Origin: Rhodeus uyekii
Lineage: Eukaryota > Chordata > Actinopteri > Cypriniformes > Acheilognathidae
DNA length: 64,000 bases
Assembly: GCA_037043235.1 (NCBI GenBank)
Contig: JAWRVZ010000030.1
Coordinates: forward strand, 3,305,001-3,369,000
Direction of reading: 5' to 3'
Position 1 is the first letter of the stretch, and every line of letters begins with the position of its first letter. The position numbers were made by a program, and so were the translations under genes. A model generated the notes under the pieces. The model was not told the origin of the DNA, made no database searches, and saw nothing but the letters and a program-made list of their open reading frames with translations. Positions 24,410 through 36,400 of the stretch are shown piece after piece.

Positions 24410-24522
24410 TAACAAGGTCATGGGTTCGATCCCAGGGAAAGCAAGAACTGATTCAATGTGTTTCTTGAATGCAAGTAAGTCACTTTGGATAAAAGTGTCT
24501 GCCAAATGCATAAATGTAAATG
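24410..24522 (+). mobile_element. tRNA-derived SINE, 5'-truncated
   Basis: Contains AAGGTCATGGGTTCGATCCC and GTCACTTTGGATAAAAGTG. The A-box half is missing. Confidence 0.8.
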
Positions 24523-25931
24523 TTTTGTGTTTTGGAAATATTACTGGTTAACTTTATCCAAGTCAACTGAATCTAATGATGTACAGTATATCCATATTCA
24601 TGCCATCATCATTTATTTATTTTGTGCTGCTTAATCTGTAAACAGAGGCCATTAATCAAAGAGCTCTGAGAAGATGTGGGGTCATCAGGGAAACAGCACA
24701 GAGCACACAAAAACACTGACATTAATCACGTGGTGCCTGGATTGTATCGCGCTTAAAAACGGACACGGCACAATGACAATATACCTCAGGGCAAGTATCT
24801 GGTAACTTTACAATAAGACTTATTAAAAGCAAACTGTTTGACTCCAAACGAGGTCTCAGGTCTGTCTTGCAATCGTTGCACAAGGACAGCAGGGGAAAAT
24901 TACATAATGTGACAAAATATGACCTAGACTTCATTAAAGATGGAATATGGTAAGTATTTATCCTTGCAGTCTATGTTGTATTTTGTCATATATTACTTTC
25001 TCCTTCACTAAATAATCCCGTTTTGTTGAATACAGAACTAAGTGCAATATTTTGCAACCCTGCGCAGTGATGCATTTATGACCGAAAGCTGTGTGATTAA
25101 GGAACTTTAACTAGGCCCTGCAAAGTCTGAAAAGACACAAAATTATTTAGTTAAATTAAATTACTATTATTTTATTAAATAATATATTGGAATAATCTGA
25201 ATGAATCATATGATTTTTTTTTCTTTTTAATGTTAATTGCAAACCTTATTTTAACCACAAACCATACAAATTCATTGGAAATTTCAATAGCGAATTAAGA
25301 GAACGCACGATGAATTAGCCTTCCGGGGTTGTCCAGCAAACCGACAACAGCCCTATTACTGGAATATTCAGTTTTCTGTATGTGTAGTCTAGTCATTACT
25401 CAGTGGCTGTTTGGCTGAGTGGATGAGGAAACACATGGATACAGCTCCATCCTGTGGTCAGAGCAGTACCACAGTCATCCCAACATTTCTGACAATCTTT
25501 CTGCACATTAAGTTACACAAATGACTCATTTTAGACTTTATTTCATATTATACGCATTTAGATCAGGGGTTCTCAACCAGTAGCCATTAGCTAACTTTTA
25601 AGGGGACCTTAAGATGACTTAAAATTACAATTATTATTATTATAATTAGCTTTCTGTTCAATGTACAGACTATGAGTGCCCATAAATTATGAGATTTGAA
25701 AAGTTGGGAACGAATGATTTAGACAAACCAATTATCAGCCTCTGAAACAATCATATTTTTTAACAACGTTAGCTATGTCTTCAAGACGTTGTCATGTTTT
25801 ATTCAAAATGTTCATTTATTCTCTCTGATGTCTTTAATAAATAAATAAATACAATTTTACAAAACAAGAGAAAACTGCTCGCATTATATCAAGCTTTCCT
25901 TATCACAAACTGTAAATATTTAGATTATGCA
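24523..25931. other. Non-coding stretch
   Basis: AT-rich with no supported exons or complete repeats. A short GGGGTTCTCAACC phrase at about 25566 is a probable hAT terminus remnant. Confidence 0.4.
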
Positions 25932-26032
25932 TTTAGCAGACACTTTTATACAAAGCGACCCTGCAAGTTGAAATCAAACCCATGACCTTGGTGTTGCAAG
26001 CGCCACGCTCTACTGAGCTACAGGAAAGCTTT
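25932..26032 (-). mobile_element. tRNA-derived SINE, reverse orientation
   Basis: The reverse complement reads GTAGCTCAGTAGAGCGTGGC, then AAGGTCATGGGTTTGATTTC and a GTCGCTTTGTATAAAAGTG tail. Confidence 0.8.
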
Positions 26033-26622
26033 ATATTATATTTATATTAGACTAAATGAATGGAGAATTCCAGCACACATCACCAAGGAAGTTTTAAATG
26101 AAAGATTTATAATAATAAAGAAAACACATGCATGAACTTTTTTGTCATACTGACTCGAATTCTAATGCTGATTCTTAGCAGTAAGTTCATTAGATTTTAT
26201 TAAATGACTAGACGTTGAGTCATTCATTGTACAGTTGATGGCTCTACTGTGGATCTGTTTGGAACAGTTTTCGTTGCCAAAACAGACAATATTTTGAGTC
26301 TAAAATGTAATTAACCTAATAATAACTTCTCGTTTATTGAACTGTTGTATAAAATCAAGTGCAATCATGCTCATAGTCGGGAAATCAGCACTCTTGCGGT
26401 ATTGGTAACATTAAAAACAAGAACTCATACAGGGACATTTTTTACCCATATCATTTTTGGGACATTTTTATTCATTTTGGTGGCAATTTTGCCCCAACTC
26501 TGGGGTGCATGGCATGATGGCTGGGGCTCTTTTTCGAGTGCATACAGAGGCCCATTCTGCACTCAAAAAACTGATATAGTGGCTTTAATCAACTTTCTTT
26601 TGTCAACAGGTTCCATGTAACA

Positions 26623-27232
26623 GGGTTTGCATGTGTTTTCCCGCATATAACCCGCAGACGCAGATAATCCGCACCCTCATATAGGGTCTGTGTAAAAACT
26701 GTTGGTATAACCCGCACCTTTATATAACCCGCACCCATAGATTGATGAACTTTTTTGTGTAAGTTCACATTTCGAATATTGAATGTTGCTTGCATGACGT
26801 CAATTATCCATAACTGTTCAGCTCAGTACACAGTGCTTGTAATTCAAACAATAAGAAAAACTCAAGTCAGAATCAGAAGAAAAAGAAAAAGCAGTCTCTC
26901 CCGCTGTGCAGCAGCACGTCCCTTAAGAAGCGATTCTACAGGTGTTGATCATCGGATGAGATGAGAAGAGCCCGCCCTCATGCAGCACAGCCAATCACGT
27001 CGTCTTGCATGATTGACAGGACAGACAGCCAATCAGCGCCAGATAAAACAACCCTCGCAAGAAAGAAAAACAGAAAGAAAATACCGCAAAAAAAACCCTT
27101 ACGTCCTTAGGGACGTAACAAATATATTGAAATAGTAAAAAATTTCTGATATAGCCCGCACCCCCGCAGCGGGAAATCTGATATATCTTAAAATCTGGTA
27201 TAACCCGCGGGTTATATGCGGGAAAATGCGGT
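26623..27232. mobile_element. TIR DNA transposon with 8-bp TSD (CCCGCATATAACCCGC family)
   Basis: Both ends carry TTTTCCCGCATATAACCCGC in inverted orientation. The 8-bp duplication ATGTAACA is exact on both sides (26615-26622 and 27233-27240), which suggests hAT or another 8-bp superfamily. The left tip has a few extra bases relative to the right. The 610-bp body has no transposase frame. Its central 26815-27055 segment also occurs, inverted, at 37028-37265. Confidence 0.75.
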
Positions 27233-27240
27233 ATGTAACA

Positions 27241-28450
27241 TTATTTATTTCAATAAACTTAAGTTAATTACATAAGGTTAATCCAATGCAATGCAAGACC
27301 CATTTTTTTAAATTAAACACAGGAAATCTGCAACTGAACTGCAGCCGCACAATAAAACAAAATATGCAATAATGATATTATGCAATGAGCATAAACCTTC
27401 TCATAAAATACAGTACATGCTGCAGATATGTAATATTCAGAGTAAGTCTGATGCCACTCTGATGCTGTTTTCAGTTTAATTCATCTTGAAAGTTATGCTT
27501 TTGAATGCAATTATATAGTCAAAGCAGATTATGCCTCACTGAGACAGGCCAGTGTCGAGCCAGCCAAATAAAGCCATTGAGTTTCTCCATTCAGCAAGGC
27601 TGGACACGGACAGCAGCACCTGACACTATAAAGGGCCCAGCTGTTTCCAGAGCCAGTGTGATTACAGCTCCACAGTGCTTTAGATAATAACCGTCTTATG
27701 AATAGACACACAAATATATACACACACATTTATAACACAGGATGAGCCTTCATCACGCAAACATAAAACTCACAAGCATCATGTGATCTACATATTCAGC
27801 TAATATTGGAATGAACCACATACTGTATCTATATAAAAGCATGCCATTTCTTTTCATCCCATACTGAATTACCCCCACTTGAGAACTTCAGAAATCTTTT
27901 TGAACGGCATTCCCTCAGCATCTGCTTTACTTTCACTACTATCGTTTCCATGGACTTTGCCAGTGATCTTTTTTAGCTAGCTAGCAACACTCACTTGGCA
28001 GTTTCAAACTACATTTGAACGCTGTTTCTGATATCATCATTTCACTGTATGGAGACTGTAATGAGGAGTAAGATTGAAAGGATCCACTTTAAACCAACGT
28101 AATAACATTTAAAGCATATCACAACTTGGGACTAACACCACAAAGATTCTCTTTAGTCATTTAACAAATGAGAAACTGTAAATTTCATCAATATCCCTTT
28201 CACTATAATGTAATAATTTATTATGCCTGTCACTTCACACAAGACCATAAAGTCTGATCACTTAAAACACCGAACGCAACATAAATCCAACACACGGTAG
28301 TAAAATGATCAATATTACATCAGCATTACCACCCCGAGGTCCCTCTTTCCGCAGTGTGTCAAGCGCCTTGACTTCAATAAGCAAGGATGTGCTAGATTCC
28401 AAGTTAATCTGAAAAAGTATGTACTTTTACTGCATAATAATAACCCCTCT
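27241..28450. other. Non-coding; repeat-poor
   Basis: The section 27480-27690 is repeat-poor and balanced in composition and could be regulatory, but nothing specific supports that. No gene was seen. Confidence 0.35.
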
Positions 28451-28454
28451 TTTA

Positions 28455-28803
28455 AAGGGATGCTTCGCCCAAAACCAAAAAATTCTGCCATACCGTAATT
28501 TACTCACCCTCATATACATTTACACTTATTCATGTGAAGGTGAGTAAATGATGGATCCCTTCTTTGTGATATATACTATTAAAATACACCTTTAAAGTTA
28601 AGTTATAGTTCTAAACCTATAAATAAAAAGTACTTTTTTATATCCATACTGGCTCTTAATGGTAATCAAAATTATTATTTTTAAATGTGTCTTCTTTTGT
28701 GTTTGACAACAGAGGGTAAATCAGGCAGGTATGAATAGTGAATAGTTTGGAAGTTTATGTAAATAATGACAGATTTTTCATTTTTGGGTAACTATTCTTT
28801 CAG
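28455..28803. mobile_element. Foldback MITE (TTTACTCACCCTCAT type)
   Basis: The left arm has AAAGGGATGCTTCGCCCAAA and TTTACTCACCCTCAT. Inverted GGTGAGTAAATGATG follows at 28540, and a second terminal-like phrase TTTTTGGGTAACTATTC occurs at about 28785. This is a common teleost repeat; the copy is rearranged. Confidence 0.55.
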
Positions 28804-29099
28804 CCAACTCATTAGACCATAAGAGTAAAAATCTGTGCCAATGAGTTTCAAATGAGATGTGAAGAATTATAATGTTTATTTTAGCAGCATTCAGAGCTCC
28901 AAGTGTCACTCTCTGAAATTAGATCACCAGTTGTTGTGCCAACTTCATCAGAAGTAAACATTTGCCCCGTCCTTATCCTTTTTTCTAATTGACTGTAAAC
29001 TGCAGCTTTTTTTTCTTGCTTTTTTTTTAACAAAGTAGTTAAAAAAAACAGATACAAAAATAGCTATTCCTATAGGACAGGGGAAATATGTGTCAAATA

Positions 29100-29265
29100 T
29101 TGACAGTTCATCCAAAAATCATTTTTACTCACCCTCATGTCATTCCAAACCTGCATGACTTTTTTCTTCTGTGGAACACAAAGTAGTTTAAATAATGTTC
29201 CTCAGAAGAAAGAAGGTGAGTAAATGATGACAGAATTTTCATTCCATTTTTGGTGATGCATAACT
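29100..29265. mobile_element. Foldback MITE (TTTACTCACCCTCAT type), second copy
   Basis: GTTCATCCAAAAATCA and TTTTTACTCACCCTCATGTC on the left are mirrored by GGTGAGTAAATGATGACAG and ATTCCATTTTTGGTG on the right. Confidence 0.65.
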
Positions 29266-29619
29266 TTAAAATACACTTTTAATGTTAATAGGTTTTTTTT
29301 TTTTAAAAGGCTTCAGAAAATGTAGTCTTTGTAAAGAAAATAACTGATGGAGTCAAAAAACTGATGTATTTACAATTCCATTAGCTCCACTAGACTATCA
29401 TTTCTTAATATTTAACAGTTCTATAGACTATACTTTAATAATAGTTGCTAAAATATTTAACATGAATTAACAACAAACAACATTTTTACAGCATGCACAG
29501 ATCTAGGTTGATGTTAATATCTGCATATCTTAATTTTAATATTTTGTAAATGTTGTAAATATTTGCAATTTGAGTAAGAGTTGCACACACACAAATATAT
29601 ATATGGAATTTTGGTTTGC

Positions 29620-29840
29620 ATTCCTCAGTCACTTGTTTCCTAGTCCCAAATCTTTAGTTGTCTCATTAATCATCACAGCTGTTCATCTTTGTCTCATTAT
29701 CACTGTGTATTTAAGCTCCTCCTTGCGTTAACTTCAGTGCCCGGTATTGTTTGCACACTGGATTATCAGTTATGGCTATATTTATTAAACTACCCAGTTA
29801 CTTTAAACTACCTTAATTTTCCTTCCTTCATTTCCTTCAA
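29620..29840. mobile_element. Probable LTR fragment
   Basis: The phrases CATCACAGCTGTTCATC, TGTGTATTTAAGCTCCTC and TTATTAAACTACC are arranged like the promoter and polyadenylation end of the other LTRs in the window. No tips or TSD found. Confidence 0.35.
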
Positions 29841-29918
29841 TCATTAGTTCCAATAGACTTTTTCTGGGTGGTATAGCCTACCATTAAACAACACTTCATT
29901 TCTTGAAGAGAGATTTAC

Positions 29919-30057
29919 CTTTTTTGGTGGGAAAAGCCCAGGAGATGATCCGTCTGACCAGACAGCAGTTGAGCAGCACTTTCTTGGAAAGGCAGTGATC
30001 CTTGCGAAACTGAGACAGGTCTTCGTCCCACTGAGTCCTCTTTACTGGGCTGGACAT
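29919..30057 (-). CDS. Candidate coding exon, product unknown
   Basis: On the minus strand an ATG in moderate Kozak context (GTGACCATGT) opens 46 codons plus one base, then meets a good donor (AAAAAAG then GTAAATC). The peptide begins MSSPVKRTQWDEDLSQFRKD and later has a run with LLNCC and RRIISWAF. The frame also stays open upstream of the ATG to a TAACAG|CAG acceptor-like site at about 30090, so the exon could be internal instead. Codon composition is more gene-like than the surroundings. No protein family is recognised and no partner exon could be assigned. It could be a first exon of a minus-strand gene lying to the left. Confidence 0.35.
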
Positions 30058-30428
30058 GGTCACACTACAACTTTTCAAATTTGGTAGCTGCTGTTAAAAT
30101 GATGCCATTGGATTCATCCTAAGACATCCTTCCTGTCTTCCTAAGATTCAGGAATAATTTATACTTTCCTTTCCCCCAGTGGACTAAGGCTAAATAAAAT
30201 ATAACTGTTCGGTTATTGAACCTTCTGCACTAATTACTCATCTAAAAGGCTTTTTTAATATAACTTTAATAAAACATCCCAAATATCATTACGCTGGTCA
30301 TTATATGGTTCCTCAACTATGCCTTCATCCAATAGAGAGATTGTAGTCCCACTTTATATTAAGTGTCTTTACTATGTACAGATATTTTAATGAATCATTT
30401 GATGCAACATTTATTGTATATAGTACAT

Positions 30429-30620
30429 CAGTGTTTCCCAAAACGGTTCCTGAAGGCACATCAACACTACTTCCAAACTCTTCAATCTGATCCAACTCAT
30501 CAGCTCATTAGTCAAGACTCCAAAACCAGGGGCAAACTCCAATTGGAAGTGAGCATTTCTATGCCCTTGAAGACGGAACCGCTGAAGCCATTTGGAATGC
30601 ATTTGGTCAAGTGAGCAATG
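30429..30620. mobile_element. hAT-type MITE fragment
   Basis: Begins CAGTGTTTCCCAAAACGG, the usual start of a widespread teleost hAT MITE. The matching far part seems displaced to about 31100-31290 by the intervening LTR-like insertion. Confidence 0.55.
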
Positions 30621-30649
30621 ACAGACCACATCATTTAAATATGAAATGC

Positions 30650-30960
30650 ATGGTGGGTAACGGTGTATGGTGCGGGATGACGAAGACATCTGAAAACTTC
30701 AGTTCAACTGAAAACTATTTATTGCACAAAAACTAAAAACACTTTAAATATAAACAAAAGGGACACACTCTGCAAACTAGGAAAAAATGGAGCATGACGA
30801 GCACAACCACACACCACGAAACATTATCAACAACTGACAAAGACAAAGGAACACATGAAGGCTTTTATACATAAGACAATGGGGAACAGGTGACGAGACT
30901 AACAAGGTAAGTGGCTGACGTGACAGCTGACGGAAATTACAATGGGTTCACACACACGAG
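30650..30960 (-). mobile_element. LTR-like segment, reverse orientation
   Basis: Reversed, it ends with CATCCCGCACCAT, like the CATCCTCCCGCACCACAC end of the 46271 LTR. It contains a TTTATTGCACAAAA section comparable to other LTR 3' parts. TSD not found. Confidence 0.5.
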
Positions 30961-31547
30961 ACATGACTGTAACATGATGAAAATGTGTCTATATTTACAA
31001 AATAACCTAAATTATTACTCTCCCAACATATCTAAATCTAAAATGAACCTTCAGTCACGTGACAAACCATTAAATTACTGTCTTGAAGTGACCATGTTCA
31101 CGTCGCATATGGACTTGTGGAAGGGACTTTTTCTTTTGTTTGGAATGCCCAAACAAATGGTGTCCCCTTCCCGAAGTGCCCTTCAAGGGTGTAAAAACAC
31201 CGTTTGGAATTCGTCCCAGAAATATATGGGTCAGGTGAAGGAGACATCAGAAATGTGCACTGTTGGTGTGTCTCAGAAACAGAAGCATATTTTAACATTG
31301 TAGTTTTTTTTACATGTACTTGCATGTAATTATAGCTTTCATTAATTCCTGTAATTACATATATAATTACACTGTTGACCTTCCCTTACCCCAACCTGTC
31401 AACCAAACCTGTCTCTAACTTTACCCATATCCCCCTCAACAGCAGCAAAAGTGTTTTGCAATACAACATCAAGTACATTGCACCTAACTCTTTTTTTATG
31501 TACCGGTAAGTACATAGTAGTTAAAGACACCTAATATAAAGTGTGAT

Positions 31548-33000
31548 CAAAATTGCATCTTAGTATGTATTCATAATACAGATCCCAATACTGTATTCTA
31601 TGCCAGAAGGGTTTGAATATCCTCCTCTAATAGCAACTAGTAGGAGTTTAGCAACAGATGAACTTAACATCTACACATTGAAGAACACTTCTGTTCTACA
31701 TAGTTAATTTAGTTTTAAATGAACCCACAAAAGAGTGTTGCACTCTCTACTCCACAGAAAGTATTTTCTTACCTTGTGGGTTAGAAGAGCTGCTGAACCT
31801 TGACCGGCTTCACAGAAACACAAAGATGCTCAGGTTTCACGCAACTGAAAGCTTTTTCTTATTTCATGTGAGAAAAGAGGAGGGGAGGATGAGAGATACT
31901 CCCGGTGATCAGACTGTATTCTGGTGGGTTCAAGCTTTTATCCGCCCCTCTCTCACGAGAGGACAGCAAAACATCATCAGCATTTGCACCTGAGGGCAGC
32001 CAATCAGAGAGCACCATGATCTTTCATGCAAATGATGGACATTTTACTCATAGGACCCATGGGAAGTGTACTTTTCTGTTGAGGAACACACACACACACA
32101 CACGTATAACTGTCATACTCTGCCCTCGCTGTCACACATGTACACACAAAACACAGAGGCAATAATGAAGTGTTGGATCGCAGACAGATTCCCCTGCTGC
32201 TCTGCATCCATATTTAGCAACATTTAGACCCCCCACCGAACCTCGAATAAAATCACTCAGCATGCTGCATAAACACAAATCAACAGGGACAACTATACTG
32301 TGCACCCTGTAGCACCTGATCCTGTCAGCAATGATTTAGTTTCAGATGCTATACAATAATTATCATGTCTACATCCATATCATTTTTAGATGTATGGTCT
32401 GAGTAACCAAGAAATCAAAATGGACCATTTACATTTTGTTTGCGGAAAATTGCTGTTTATTATAAATTATTTATCCATGCACACCTAGCAACCACTCCGT
32501 ATACCCTAGCAACCACCCAGAACACTTAGAAACACCCTAACAACATGTTAGTTTCTGATCATTCATAGCAGCGACTTCGTAGTTAATGTTAAATCGTGCT
32601 GACAACATGTTAAATTAAATTTTCTGGTGCGACATTCTCAAGCCAACTTCTAAAGATTGTCTCGACAAACTTTATTCTCTAGTTATTTTTATTTATTAAT
32701 TAATTTGCTTCATCATCTTGAATCAAAATATCATCTTGCAACAAAATCTCTTCTCTGAGGATATGCGTTTACTGGCATGAAGGCGGGAACAACCTGTCGC
32801 AATCAATTCCACAACCACAACCATACAATCAATTCCCAAAGGACAAAGAAAATAACAAAATAAACAAATATTTTTTAAACAGAATAAACAAAACCTGTCA
32901 CAATCAATTCCACAACCACAACCATACAATCAATTCCCAAAGGACAAAATCAAGTCCCGCCCTAAACATTGTCTTGTTCGAGAAGTTGTTTCACTCCATG
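31548..33000. other. Non-coding; microsatellite and a short tandem duplication
   Basis: A (CA)n run lies at about 32088-32103. A segment with CAATCAATTCCACAACCACA occurs twice, at 32791-32847 and 32892-32948, with a period of 101 bp. No gene was seen. Confidence 0.5.
32791..32948. repeat. Tandem duplication, period 101 bp
   Basis: About 57 bp (AACCTGTCGCAATCAATTCC through CAATTCCCAAAGGACAAA) is repeated almost exactly 101 bp later. Confidence 0.85.
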
Positions 33001-33204
33001 TCCAAATAGGTAATAAAAGCCTATCGCAACGTCCGATTCAGGCAAACTTTAAGTCTTTATTCTTGAAAAAAACTAACATTTTAATAATTTGTAACTAAAA
33101 TTAATTCGGTAATAATTGTCCTTAATCTTACTACTCTTTCATTTGAAAGCCATGTTTCTAGCATCTGTAAAACGGCATTCTTCCATCTTAAAAATATATC
33201 TAAA

Positions 33205-33760
33205 TTGCGACATATGCTCTCAAAGACAAATGCGGAAAAGTTAGTTCATGCGTTCATGAGTTCAAGGCTAAATTATTGTAATGCTCTACTAGGTGGTTGC
33301 CCTGCACACTTAATAAACAAATTACAGCTGGTCCAAAATGCAGCAGCTCGAGTTCTTACTAGAACCAGGAAGTATGAGCATATTAGCCCGGTTCTGTCAA
33401 ACCTGCACTGGCTTCCTATTAATCACCGAATACATTTTAAAATCTTGCTAATTACTTACAAAGCTTTAAAGGGTTTAGCTCTCCAGAACTTGAGCGATCT
33501 CCTAACACATTATAGTCCTTCACGTCTATTGCGATCCCAAAATACTGACCAGCTTATAATAGAATATCAAAGTCAACTGCTGGCGGGCGATCTTTTTCCT
33601 ATTTAGCTCCTGAAATCTGGAACAGTCTTCCTAATACAGTTCGGGAAGCAGACACACTCTGTCAGTTTAAATCTAGACTAAAACACATCTCTTCAATCTG
33701 GCATACACATAACACATTATACATACATTTTTAATCCAAATCATGTAAAATGATTGTTAG
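33205..33760 (+). pseudogene. L2-type LINE ORF2 C-terminal remnant
   Basis: The frame to 33606 shows SRLNYCNALL, then LQLVQNAAARVLTRT and LHWLPINHRIHFKILL, all typical of the region after the L2/CR1 reverse-transcriptase core. From about 33601 the homologous text (LAPEIWNSLP, then ADTLCQFKSRLK) continues in a different frame, so a frameshift has broken the protein. The catalytic core is upstream and missing. Confidence 0.8.
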
Positions 33761-34233
33761 GCTGCATAATTTAGGTCAGCCGGAACCGGGAACATTCCCA
33801 TATCATCTGATGTACTCGATACATCAGAAGAAGAATGGATATTAGTCTCTGTTTATCCCGAGGTTACCGTGGTCAGCCGGATCTGGGCCGTATCCAGATC
33901 AGATGAAGGACCTGCACCTGGACACGAGCACAGCACTGCCCTGAAGTGTCTGCGGAGACCGTGATTCTACTAAACCCTCCCCTGTGAAGATCATGAACCC
34001 ATCTCCAACCGGACCAAACTGGACTTGAATTTTGGACTTGAATTGTTGTCAATATAATAATCATGCACTGTTTGGCTGTTGCCCAGAGGAGAACTGGTCG
34101 CCCGACTGAGCCTGGTTTCTCCCAAGGTTTTTTTTCTCCATTCCGTTCTTCATTCATTCCATCACCTTCTGTAGTTTTGGTTCCTTGCCACTGTCGTCTC
34201 TTTCTTGTTTAGTTGGGGACACTTAACACTTAA

Positions 34234-34801
34234 AGGGCCAGTCACACAGCTGATAACGCACAAATCACTCACAAATCACGCACAGATTGGGTTTGTGCGT
34301 GCTTGTGCGTCGAGAAATTGACCAAAGTATTCCACGAACATGCGACGCACGCCCAACGCATGAATCACTGATGGAGTGAGTCCAAACATTCACGCTTCAC
34401 GAACGTTCCACGTACAAGCACTTTCAGAATCCACATTGTCAGTGGAATGAACGTGATATGTGCGCGGTTCATGAGTGATATGAAGGTGGGGCGTCAGTGG
34501 ACGGATGTGGACGTTTCGAACCAGTTCCGACGCATAAGCACTGACGGCCAACGCGTGTCCCACGCATAGTCACGCATACTCAACGCATAAACTACGCACG
34601 CCGACTCATGAATTGTGCGTCGGAAAAATTTTGAACCGTTCAAAACTCAAAATCAGGCACAAACCACCTTCGACGCACATCCACTTACAATCACTGACGG
34701 TCCACGTTCGTTCCACCAACGAATTATGCATACGACGCACACTCAGCGCAGAAACGAAAATCTGTGCGTAATTCGTGCGTGATCCGTGCGTGGACTGGGC
34801 C
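34234..34801. mobile_element. TTAA-flanked (piggyBac-like) MITE
   Basis: TTAA flanks both ends (34230-34233 and 34802-34805). The ends AGGGCCAGTCACACAG and, reversed, GGCCCAGTCCACGCACGG are inverted and continue as imperfect inverted arms ending with ACGCACAGATT. The interior is filled with degenerate GTGCGT/ACGCAC words. TTAA duplication suits piggyBac-type insertion. No transposase frame. Confidence 0.75.
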
Positions 34802-34955
34802 TTAATATTCATCAATTTTATTGATTCGTTGTCTCTTTTAGAGCTGCTGTTCAGCCAAACAAACTTTGTTTATAATGTTTTCCTGTGACCACTGTAAAGC
34901 TGCTTTGAAACAATCTGTATTGTAAAAAGCGCTATATAAATAAAGGTGACTTGAC

Positions 34956-36400
34956 TTAATACACTTAATATTTGCTCAAATGAATGTCTCCAGTAATTCA
35001 TTTATTTTAACATTTTATATTATCTTATCTTTATGTTACCTTTTAATTAGCATTAATGTATTATGAACAAACATGAATTAACAGAAGTATTTCTAGAATA
35101 GAATTTCTAGTCTCAAGATCTCATGCAATTTTAAATAATGCTAGTTTAATAATATTGCTTAAATTCATCACGTTAGATATTTTTTATAAAAACTAGACAA
35201 ACGCCGTTTAAAAAAATGATTTCTGCAGTACAGCTGTAAGAATAATACTATATATATTTTAAATAAACTAAGATGTGCATATTCTTTGCACTGGTCTCTT
35301 ACTGAACGATGACGCTGGCTCTTGCAATTGATTTCAATTCGATTTTAGTCACTGTGCACAGTAATTTAATCAGCTCATTCATGTCCTTGATAATGGCACA
35401 CAAGAGCACCATGAAAGTAAGCTATGAGACTGTGAGATTTCTATTTTTCTCGCATGTATACTGTTTTTTGCACAACTTACATCTTATGGTTGTATAGTAG
35501 TCATCTCTAAATGTTACAAATTTACACATCTTGGATAAAGAATTATCCTGACATCAAGAGAGTCATACTTCAACTGTGCACATGCATGTCAAACAGACAG
35601 TAGAGTGGGCATGCAATATATTTTCTAACATATTTATTTAAGTGTAAGTTTTAAATTTCTTCCCCCAATTGCAACTGCACAATAAACCGCAATATTGACT
35701 AATGTAAAGATAGATGTAGTACGTTCAATATATATAAATCCCCCAAAAAATTGATTGACCAATATTTTTCATGTGCTATATATGGCCAATGACAGCATAA
35801 TATTAGTCCAGTTGTGCAATTTGTCTTCTAAACAAAATAACCTGAATTTGCACAGGGAGGTTCACACTCACAGGTGCATTAAAAAGATTGATCTATCGGC
35901 CTGCAGAGTGAAATCCAGTAAGACAAAACAATCACAGCTCCAGAGCCTCGTAATATCATTATCCTCCTCTATCTCTGCTGTTTCTGTTTTGGGCTAATGT
36001 GACTGATTCATCACAGAGATTACTAACAACAAATATATAAAGTGAACACATGTAATAAACACAATATTAGTCTGGGTTTGTATCATAATGCACTTTTGAC
36101 ATTCTGGATAATCTATCATATTTATGACACGGTTCATTGCTGTGCTGTGACTTAAATGAACTGACGTACCACTGCTTTTTAGTTAGAAACCTATATTGAT
36201 CTCAAGATGAAACCAACCCTGATGCTAAAGAAATCAGAAGACACCACACAACCACATACTCTACAGATGAAGAAATGACTGCAGACTGTAGTGAATTCTG
36301 CTTGATGTTCAGGATGTTCTAAAAATGATTTTTAAATGTATTGTTTATGTGAGGGGGCTTTATGCAGAGCATCACATGAACAAAATTGACTTTTAAAGTA
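34956..36400. other. Non-coding stretch
   Basis: AT-rich; no exon, TIR or LTR recognised. Confidence 0.4.

Larger units (their letters stand above)
30345..31547. mobile_element. DNA transposon interrupted by nested repeats
   Basis: The left end has CCCACTTTATATTAAGTGTC and the right end, reversed, has CACTTTATATTAGGTGTC, each followed by a TACTATGTAC motif. Between them lie parts of a hAT MITE (from 30429) and a reverse LTR (about 30650-30960), so the outer element is older than these. Confidence 0.6.
33140..34955 (+). mobile_element. L2-type LINE 3' fragment, split by a MITE
   Basis: The 5' part encodes the end of an L2/CR1-like reverse transcriptase. The 3' part ends with the diagnostic tail CTGTAAAGCTGCTTTGAAAC then GCGCTATATAAATAAAGGTG. 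A 568-bp TTAA-flanked MITE (34234-34801) sits in the 3' untranslated part. A frameshift follows about 33600. Confidence 0.85.

Noticed and set aside
33873..34157. Minus-strand 94-codon frame
   Set aside because: It lies antisense to the 3' untranslated part of the plus-strand L2 LINE.
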